Origin: FW021-bin31 sp036278455
Lineage (GTDB): Bacteria; Bacteroidota; Bacteroidia; Chitinophagales; Chitinophagaceae
Length of the DNA: 19,288 nucleotides
Direction of reading: 5' to 3'
Assembly (NCBI GenBank): GCA_036278455.1
Contig: DASULB010000254.1
Span: 1-19,288, forward strand
The notes beneath the pieces are model-generated. The model was not told the origin of the DNA. It made no database searches and saw only the letters and a program-made list of their open reading frames with translations. This document shows, one piece after another, positions 13,921-19,288 of this stretch. Numbering within the stretch: position 1 is the first letter of the stretch; each line of letters starts with the position of its first letter. A program made the position numbers and the translations under genes.

Positions 13921-14847
13921 TTAAGGTATGGAGCTTGCATGGCTGATGAGCTCTATTCCGATGGAGAACGGATATTGTTTTAATCCATATTGATGAATAG
14001 GGGTAAGGCTATAACTGCCGTAAAGCGTAACAGGCCCGAATCCTATTTCACCCCGCAGGCCCAGGCGGAAGGTCTCCAGGTTAAACGCATCATTGTCCTT
14101 TATCTTTCCCCGGGCCTTGCTGACTTGTTTGGTCCTTGACTTGACCAGGTAGCCAAAAGTGGGGCCCGCACTTATCCGAAAAGAATTGGACGTATGGTAA
14201 GGATTGGATTCAAAGTTTAGCAATAAAGGAATCGTCAGGTATTCGGTAAATAATTTATTCTTTTTGAAACTAACAGAATCCCGCATGACATAGGTTTTCG
14301 AAAAAGCATTCACATAGCTGATGTCTTTTGAATACCGGTAATTATTCATGACGATACCAATGCCCGTGATCAGGTTAAGTTTGTGTTGTACGATATTGAC
14401 ATTTGCAATAACAGGCCAGATATTTACATTGACGGATTTACCGCCCCGCAGGGAAAACACCGAGGAGGTGGCTTCGGGGTCGCCGGGGTTTGCAGGTGCG
14501 AAATCATTGACCTCCGGGGATCCGTAATCACTGCGGTCGCTGTAATTATTAAAGCCAAAATCAAAATTGAGCCAGGACAGGTCTACATTTTTTATCTTTT
14601 TTTTCTTTGATTTCTTTCTGCCGATCACGACACTAACGTTTCCGCAGCTATCGCATCCGGGCGTATTTTGAATAATGCTGACGGGACCAAAACGGGCCGT
14701 ATCGGGATGCCAGGTGGTGTCCGTAGTTTGCCAGACCGTATCCGTCACCACCCGGTGAAGGGTATCCTGTGCGTTTGCGCCATCGCCCTGTAACATAGAG
14801 GCGGACAATACGGCCCCCACGGTTAAATATTGTATCAACTTTCTCAT
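13921..14847 (-). CDS. Outer-membrane beta-barrel (PorT-like) protein
   Basis: A 308-residue exported protein with a signal peptide ending at about residue 26 (GANAQ). A short Thr/Asp-rich segment, a Cys65-x-x-Cys68 pair (GCDSCGN) and a lysine-rich patch (about 77-85) precede alternating hydrophobic beta strands, including a FRISAGPTFGYLV segment and the closing strands GLRGEIGFGPVTLYGSYSL and YPFSIGIELIS. This is the pattern of the small Bacteroidota outer-membrane beta-barrel family (PorT/OMP_b-brl type). No specific function can be assigned. It starts 20 bases after the anti-sigma-like gene and is the third gene of a sigma factor operon, suggesting that the sigma factor controls, or responds to, cell-surface state. 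Confidence 0.75.
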   Translation of the reverse strand: MRKLIQYLTVGAVLSASMLQGDGANAQDTLHRVVTDTVWQTTDTTWHPDTARFGPVSIIQNTPGCDSCGNVSVVIGRKKSKKKKIKNVDLSWLNFDFGFNNYSDRSDYGSPEVNDFAPANPGDPEATSSVFSLRGGKSVNVNIWPVIANVNIVQHKLNLITGIGIVMNNYRYSKDISYVNAFSKTYVMRDSVSFKKNKLFTEYLTIPLLLNFESNPYHTSNSFRISAGPTFGYLVKSRTKQVSKARGKIKDNDAFNLETFRLGLRGEIGFGPVTLYGSYSLTPIHQYGLKQYPFSIGIELISHASSIP

Positions 14848-14867
14848 ATCTTGATTTTATTGCTTTT

Positions 14868-15806
14868 TTATTTGTTGAAGGCAAAGGAGAAATTACCAAT
14901 TCTGACTTCTTTCCCTTTCAATAAACTAAATGGATGGGATACTTTGTATTGTATCTCCGTCACCCTCTCCGTGATCGCGTTGTCGATCGCCTCTTTGTTC
15001 ATGGCAATGACTTCATTTCTTTTTCGCGGTCCCGAAACGGGCCTTTGATCGTCCAGGGAAGCCAACCCTGATCCTTGGAACGGTCTGTTTTCCGGTGTCT
15101 TTTCGGTAGAGGCCCCGCTGTTGGCCGCCAGCACCTCCCGGGGGCTGGAGATTTCAGGCAGGGGGATGTTTTTTAACGGAGTATCCGCTTTTTCCCGGGG
15201 CAGCCGCACCTGCTCCGTTTTCTTTTTCAATGCTACCGCCGCGGGTATGGGCGCTGCCGGCACCACACCGGCAGGACTTTTCTTTACAGGAACCGTGGAC
15301 TGCCTGATGACCGGATCTTTATGCGTGGCAATCCTGCTTCCAGGTGCTGGCAGTGTTTTGGCTTTGACAACCGCCGGCAGGCTTGCCGGTTTTTCCTGAT
15401 GAATCGCCTCTTCGGCGGTCTTATTTTCTTTTTCGGAGGCCGTTACATGCTTTGCTGTTGAAGGACGGCCTGCCGCTATCCGGTTCGTGAGGTCGGAATG
15501 ACCCTCATTAAAAATAAAAAAAAGCGCCAGGAATACTGCGGCGGCAGCCGCGCCGATCCAGCCATAATGTCTTAGAAAAGCACCCTTTACCACCTGCCGC
15601 TCTTCCGCACGATAAAGAGACCGTTTATCGGGAAAAGAGGGAATTTTCTCCTGGGGGAGACGGGTCATCTCCAGCAATTCCAGCTCTCTTTGCTTATCGG
15701 GATGCTGCTGCAGAAACGACAGCAAGACGGGTATCTCCGTTTCCTCCAGTTCACCATCCAGGTAACAGAGCAGGTATGCTTCGTAATTATTTTCATCTAT
15801 CGTCAT
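14868..15806 (-). CDS. Anti-sigma-factor-like single-pass membrane protein
   Basis: A 312-residue protein with a cytoplasmic N-terminus of about 80 residues (EAYLLCYLDGELEETEIPVL near the start, then HPDKQRELELLE) like the short helical region of Bacteroidota anti-sigma factors that counts as a 'DGEL' box. A transmembrane helix follows (81-99) and then a long Pro/Ala/Lys-rich, probably disordered periplasmic region of about 190 residues, ending in a small folded tail (SFAFNK). The gene starts 27 bases after the sigma factor gene, the usual place for its cognate anti-sigma factor. It lacks a His/Cys zinc-binding motif of the ZAS type. The assignment rests on position, topology and the N-terminal pattern. 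Confidence 0.7.
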   Translation of the reverse strand: MTIDENNYEAYLLCYLDGELEETEIPVLLSFLQQHPDKQRELELLEMTRLPQEKIPSFPDKRSLYRAEERQVVKGAFLRHYGWIGAAAAAVFLALFFIFNEGHSDLTNRIAAGRPSTAKHVTASEKENKTAEEAIHQEKPASLPAVVKAKTLPAPGSRIATHKDPVIRQSTVPVKKSPAGVVPAAPIPAAVALKKKTEQVRLPREKADTPLKNIPLPEISSPREVLAANSGASTEKTPENRPFQGSGLASLDDQRPVSGPRKRNEVIAMNKEAIDNAITERVTEIQYKVSHPFSLLKGKEVRIGNFSFAFNK

Positions 15807-15833
15807 AAAAAAAATCTTTTTCCGCTTTAACTA

Positions 15834-16331
15834 CTACATCACATTTTCCATTTTAACCAGATACTGCTTCATCTTCAGTCTTGCCCGGTGCAGATACACT
15901 TTTACCTGCGAGGGACTGAGCCCGGTCACCGTTCCGATCTCCTCATAACTATACCCCTCATAATCCTTCAGCATCACCAGGGAACGCTGAACATCGTTCA
16001 ATCGCTGCATGGCCGTCATGAGCGCTGATTTAAGATCATGCTTGCTGTCAGGCCCCTGCGCTGATGCTACCGGAACCTCCTCGGGAAACGTCTCCACCAG
16101 GCTGACGCGTTTATTTTTGCGCAAATGATCGATCATGTTGCGGTAACCCACTGTGAACAGGTAGGACTTAGCCTTCTCCTGCGGCAGCGCTTCGTGGTGT
16201 TTCCACAGGATCTCAAAACTATTCTGCACAATGTCTTTGGCGTCTTCGGCCTGTTTCAGATTCTTGACAATAAACCGGTAAAGCCTGTCGGCAAATAGAT
16301 CCACACACTGATTATATTCTCTTTCAGTCAT
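15834..16331 (-). CDS. ECF RNA polymerase sigma factor
   Basis: A 165-residue sigma-70-family factor of the extracytoplasmic-function type, with only regions 2 and 4. Region 2 covers about residues 5-75 (DLFADRLYRFI, AEDAKDIVQNSFEILWK, SYLFTVGYRNMIDHLRKNKR). Region 4 covers about 100-160 and carries a helix-turn-helix (YSYEEIGTVTGLSPSQVKVYLHRARLKMK split across 129-157). It would direct RNA polymerase to promoters of a surface or envelope regulon when released by the membrane protein encoded next. The operon promoter at 16377-16370 is an ordinary housekeeping-type -7 element. Its own target promoters cannot be read from this window. Confidence 0.92.
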   Translation of the reverse strand: MTEREYNQCVDLFADRLYRFIVKNLKQAEDAKDIVQNSFEILWKHHEALPQEKAKSYLFTVGYRNMIDHLRKNKRVSLVETFPEEVPVASAQGPDSKHDLKSALMTAMQRLNDVQRSLVMLKDYEGYSYEEIGTVTGLSPSQVKVYLHRARLKMKQYLVKMENVM

Positions 16332-16369
16332 CGCTTGGCTGGCTTTCAGACATTCAAACTTTCAGATAT

Positions 16370-16377
16370 CAAAGATA
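16370..16377 (-). promoter_or_regulatory. -7 promoter element (TATCTTTG) of the sigma operon
   Basis: TATCTTTG on the minus strand matches TAnnTTTG and ends 38 bases before the sigma factor start codon. No clear -33 TTTG at the expected distance. Confidence 0.5.
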
Positions 16378-16459
16378 ACGGGTTCTGCCTTTGCCCCGCC
16401 CGCCTGTCGTCTGTCAGCTCGCCCGAAGGCAACAACAAATAGGTTACTGGCCAGGATAG

Positions 16460-16472
16460 ATTGATGATCAAT
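16460..16472. promoter_or_regulatory. 13-bp palindrome between the sigma and kbl genes
   Basis: ATTGAT-G-ATCAAT is a perfect dyad in the divergent intergenic region, about 88 bases from the sigma-operon -7 element and about 106 bases from the kbl -7 element. It may be an operator; no regulator is identified. Confidence 0.3.
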
Positions 16473-16577
16473 GATTTATCGTATAATATCTGTTTCATTC
16501 CACCGGTTTGGGTTGGCTCTCTTAGAGTAGGACGTATAAAGGGACCGGAAGGTTACAGGCAAAAAAATATAAAATCC

Positions 16578-16585
16578 TACATTTG
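16578..16585 (+). promoter_or_regulatory. -7 promoter element (TACATTTG) for kbl
   Basis: An exact TAnnTTTG match 24 bases upstream of the ATG at 16610. Confidence 0.5.
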
Positions 16586-16609
16586 CTACACACCAAAACC
16601 ATCTTTGTC

Positions 16610-17803
16610 ATGAACGAATCATTTGTTTCACGCATTGGACATGAATTGGAAGCCATCAAATCCTCGGGACTCTACAAAACCGAACGCATCATTGAATCTC
16701 CGCAGGGCGCTGAAATACAGGTCGGCGTAAAAACAGTGATCAATTTTTGCGCAAACAATTACCTGGGATTGTCCTCCCATCCCAAAGTGCTGGAAGCTGC
16801 AAAGAAGACCATCGACTCCAGGGGGTATGGCATGAGCAGTGTACGCTTTATCTGCGGCACTCAGGACATTCACCGGGAACTGGAACAGAAGCTGTCGGCA
16901 TTCCTGGGTACGGAAGATACCATCTTGTATGCCGCCTGTTTTGACGCCAACGGAGGCGTGTTCGAGCCCCTGATGAATGACCAGGACGCGCTGATCTCCG
17001 ACGAGTTAAACCACGCCTCCATCATTGACGGCGTGCGGCTTTGCAAGGCCGGGCGATACCGATACCGTCATGATTCCATGGACGACCTGGAAACAAAGCT
17101 ACAGGAAGCAGCAAACGCCCGTACCCGCATGATCATTACCGATGGCTCGTTTAGCATGGACGGCACCATCGCGCAACTGGATAAAATTGTCGCCCTGGCG
17201 GAGCGCTATGACGCCGCGGTGATGGTGGACGACAGCCACAGCACGGGATTTATCGGTAAAACGGGCCGGGGCACCCCTGAATACCGCGGAGTGACCGGGA
17301 AGATCGACCTGATCACCGGCACCCTGGGCAAAGCACTGGGCGGCGCTTCAGGCGGATTTACCAGTGGCAGAAAACAGATCATCGAGATGCTGAGACAACG
17401 TTCCCGCCCTTACCTTTTCTCCAATACCCTGGCGCCCGCCGTGGTGGGCGCCTCTATTGCTGTACTGGACCTGCTGACCGAAACCACCGAACTGCGCGAC
17501 AAGCTTGCTGAAAATACCCGCTATTTCCGGGAAAAAATGACGGCAGCGGGTTTTGACATCACGCCCGGCGATCACCCGATCGTACCGGTGATGTTAGGGG
17601 ATGCGGTGCTGTCACAGAAAATGGCCGATAGGCTGCTGGGAGAAGGGGTTTACGTCATCGGCTTTTTCTACCCGGTGGTCCCCAGGGGGCAGGCGCGTAT
17701 CCGCGTACAGATCAGTGCGGCCCACGAACCGGAGCATTTGGATAAAGCCATCGGGGCGTTTACCAAAATCGGCAGGGAATTGGGCCTGTTACAGGCCTCA
17801 TAA
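16610..17803 (+). CDS. kbl: Glycine C-acetyltransferase (2-amino-3-ketobutyrate CoA ligase)
   Basis: A cytoplasmic PLP enzyme of the alpha-oxoamine synthase family that converts 2-amino-3-oxobutyrate plus CoA to glycine and acetyl-CoA, the second step of threonine breakdown through threonine dehydrogenase. The 397-residue protein matches E. coli Kbl in length and nearly throughout in sequence as remembered: INFCANNYLGL (44-54), VRFICGTQD (78-86), NHASIIDGVRLCKA (134-147, with His136), VDDSHSTGF (206-214), PLP lysine Lys241 in GTLGKALGGASGG, and RQRSRPYLFSNTLAP. The start at 16610 is preferred to an upstream TTG that falls in the promoter element. No threonine dehydrogenase gene adjoins it here. 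It ends in a 6-base interlocked overlap with the convergent Asp-box gene. Confidence 0.95.
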   Translation: MNESFVSRIGHELEAIKSSGLYKTERIIESPQGAEIQVGVKTVINFCANNYLGLSSHPKVLEAAKKTIDSRGYGMSSVRFICGTQDIHRELEQKLSAFLGTEDTILYAACFDANGGVFEPLMNDQDALISDELNHASIIDGVRLCKAGRYRYRHDSMDDLETKLQEAANARTRMIITDGSFSMDGTIAQLDKIVALAERYDAAVMVDDSHSTGFIGKTGRGTPEYRGVTGKIDLITGTLGKALGGASGGFTSGRKQIIEMLRQRSRPYLFSNTLAPAVVGASIAVLDLLTETTELRDKLAENTRYFREKMTAAGFDITPGDHPIVPVMLGDAVLSQKMADRLLGEGVYVIGFFYPVVPRGQARIRVQISAAHEPEHLDKAIGAFTKIGRELGLLQAS

Positions 17804-18952
17804 CCGAATCCTACTGTTCCCGGGGGCGACAGAAATAAAACGTCCCCATATCGCAATTTGCCTGGCGCCGGTACGCCCCTGGTCCGATATCAAAAGAAGC
17901 TTCCCCGGCCCGGCTTCCACCATGGTGGTATATCCGGTCGTCTCCTTTTCATAGGTAGGCAGGCTGCTATCCCAGTGATAACCGCAGCCGTCCCCGGAAA
18001 AGGCCATTCTGTCTCCGGGTCTGCCATAAGTCAGGGCCAAAACGCCGTTTTTCATGAGCACCAGCTGGGGATCGACACTTTCGGAAGCTGTGTCAGCGAG
18101 ACCGGGCAGCGGGATGGGCCGGGACCAGTTTTTCCCGTTATCACTGGAACGGCACTGGTATAAAGGCAGATAGCTGCTGATGCGCATCACACAAAGCAGG
18201 GACCCGTCCCGGGTCTTCGCAAAGGTCGGTTCGCAATAGCCTTCCGCGTTTTTAAAATTTCCTTCGGGAAGCCCGGAGGCAACCACAGAAACAACGTTCC
18301 AGGTGGCACAGTTGTCATTGGATCTGACCCAGACTACGGAATATTTATCCTCTCCTGCAAAATAACCATACATGACCCCCTGGATGGACCCGTCCTCCAT
18401 GACCTGCATGCCCCGGTGAAAAAGCATGCTTCCCCAGATACCCGTTATTCCGTTTGCTTTAAACTTCCTCCCCTTCGGGGCATTTACCACGCCTTCATGT
18501 TTCTTCCAGCTCCGGCCCATATCTCCCGACGTCCAGTAAACCATTCTTTCCTGACCGGAGGATACAGGATAGGTAAAATATACCACGCCGTATAAGATGC
18601 CATTTTTTTCAACCATGGAAGAAATGTAAAAATCTTTGTTGGTCAGTTTCTCTTTCCAGGTGTTCCCATTATCCCGGGATATCATCATCGCATCTACCGG
18701 TGCAGCGATGACAGCGTCTTTGTGTTCACTGTAGGAGACCAGTACGTTGCTCCCGAATTTATAGGCAAAAGGAAATTGTCTTTCAGTGCTATCGGCGGAG
18801 CTGTCAATCACGAATCTCGGCCCCATCGTGATATCCCGGGCCGAGATCCGGCCTTGTCCCGGAGACCGCCTTTTCCCGACCGGCAGGTTCTGGGCCGACA
18901 AACCGGGTGCCAACAGCGCCGACAGACAAATGAAAACGACTATTTTCTTCAT
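17798..18952 (-). CDS. Secreted Asp-box (BNR repeat) protein, sialidase-superfamily fold
   Basis: A 384-residue exported protein, signal peptide about 1-20 (GLSAQ), predicted to form a beta propeller. Asp-box motifs (S-x-D-x-G-x-x-W) occur at SRDNGNTW (92-99), SGDMGRSW (142-149), SNDNCATW (211-218), SSDNGKNW (269-276), with a degenerate copy SGDGCGYHW (319-327). Such repeats are typical of sialidases (GH33) and other secreted glycoside-active propellers. A GY-C-EPTF segment near 238-244 supplies a conserved-looking Glu. The FRIP motif of bacterial sialidases was not found near the N-terminus, so sialidase activity should not be assumed; another exo-glycosidase, lyase-like or binding role is equally open. 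The protein probably acts in the periplasm or outside the cell on glycans. Confidence 0.8.
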   Translation of the reverse strand: MKKIVVFICLSALLAPGLSAQNLPVGKRRSPGQGRISARDITMGPRFVIDSSADSTERQFPFAYKFGSNVLVSYSEHKDAVIAAPVDAMMISRDNGNTWKEKLTNKDFYISSMVEKNGILYGVVYFTYPVSSGQERMVYWTSGDMGRSWKKHEGVVNAPKGRKFKANGITGIWGSMLFHRGMQVMEDGSIQGVMYGYFAGEDKYSVVWVRSNDNCATWNVVSVVASGLPEGNFKNAEGYCEPTFAKTRDGSLLCVMRISSYLPLYQCRSSDNGKNWSRPIPLPGLADTASESVDPQLVLMKNGVLALTYGRPGDRMAFSGDGCGYHWDSSLPTYEKETTGYTTMVEAGPGKLLLISDQGRTGARQIAIWGRFISVAPGNSRIRL

Positions 18953-19288
18953 AGCGGCTTAAAAATACGATTTTACTTTCTTTCTGAAGGACCTAAAGTC
19001 CGAATGCCCAACAGCAGGCAAAGGCCAGACACAATAAGGATATGAGAGAATCTCATGAAGTGATCCAACTCCCCTGATCCGTGCTGTCTCCCACAAAATG
19101 GTCCCGGTGTATGATTTTCTTCCTTCCACGTCAAAAAAATCTTTCCTAATATTGAACTGGAGAATACACTTATCCGGCAGCTCATTAAACTTAACAAGGT
19201 AAAAGCAAAAAGGGAAGTCGTCCGGGAAGCAAAAAAGGTCTGTGAACCAATGGCCGGATGCTCCCCGCGTTTTTTTTTATTTTAATGA
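18953..19288. other. Right-end stretch with no complete gene
   Basis: Apart from the possible antitoxin-like fragment at 19115-19285, nothing convincing is seen. A short minus-strand frame (19197-18973) lacks family features. No exact TAnnTTTG element was found upstream of the Asp-box gene; TATTTTTA a few bases before its start is the nearest resemblance. Confidence 0.5.
19115..19285 (+). pseudogene. Possible remnant of a VapB-type antitoxin
   Basis: The frame is open from 19115 to a TAA at 19283-19285 (56 codons) but has no ATG before its middle. The central part, LENTLIRQLIKLNKVKAKR then EVVREAKKVC, resembles the ribbon-helix-helix VapB antitoxin pattern, in which a helix ending L-x-x-x-x-TK-x-EVV-x-EAL is diagnostic. 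The C-terminus then runs into unrelated CSPRFFLF. If real it is a decayed antitoxin whose toxin gene, if any, would lie beyond the window. The match is short and judged by eye. Confidence 0.25.

Noticed and set aside
16482..16487. TATAAT as a sigma-70-type -10 box.
   Set aside because: Bacteroidota primary promoters use TAnnTTTG, and better elements stand before both flanking genes.

Overview
This window looks like chromosomal DNA from a Bacteroidota bacterium, most likely the family Chitinophagaceae. The grounds are: many start regions preceded by the Bacteroidota -7 promoter element TAnnTTTG; weak Shine-Dalgarno sites; a sigma / anti-sigma / outer-membrane beta-barrel operon of the Bacteroidota kind; BatD-BatE; and roughly 50% GC with Bacteroidota-like proteins throughout. 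No rRNA, tRNA, CRISPR array, insertion sequence or phage gene was recognised.

Layout. (1) 1-1723 is gene-poor. It holds a possible gene fragment running off the left edge, small hairpins, a 9-bp triple tandem repeat, and then the promoter of the first real gene with a perfect 14-bp palindrome inside it. (2) 1724-6881 carries a GntP-type permease, a RidA-family protein, a small coupled ORF, an exported alpha/beta hydrolase on the opposite strand, a D-threonine aldolase / D-serine dehydratase-type PLP enzyme and an M19 dipeptidase. Together these suggest uptake and breakdown of D-amino acids or peptides containing them. (3) 6998-10613 holds a short-chain dehydrogenase, then BatD and BatE with their own promoter. 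(4) 10608-13634, minus strand, holds suhB-like inositol monophosphatase, thiL and a cation-diffusion-facilitator metal exporter. (5) 13757-16331, minus strand, holds an ECF sigma factor, a membrane-anchored anti-sigma-like protein and an outer-membrane beta-barrel protein, followed by an unassigned 38-codon frame and hairpins. (6) 16610-18952 holds kbl (glycine C-acetyltransferase) convergent with a secreted Asp-box (sialidase-fold) protein. (7) 18953-19288 holds no complete gene, only a possible VapB-antitoxin-like fragment.

The most interesting points are the D-amino-acid cluster with its palindromic operator candidate; the small ORF translationally coupled to the RidA gene; two starts that look leaderless, one with an 11-bp tandem duplication of its -7 element; two convergent gene pairs whose stop codons interlock in an identical 6-bp arrangement; and the secreted five-Asp-box protein with no visible FRIP motif. 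All family assignments come from reading motifs by eye; no database search was possible.
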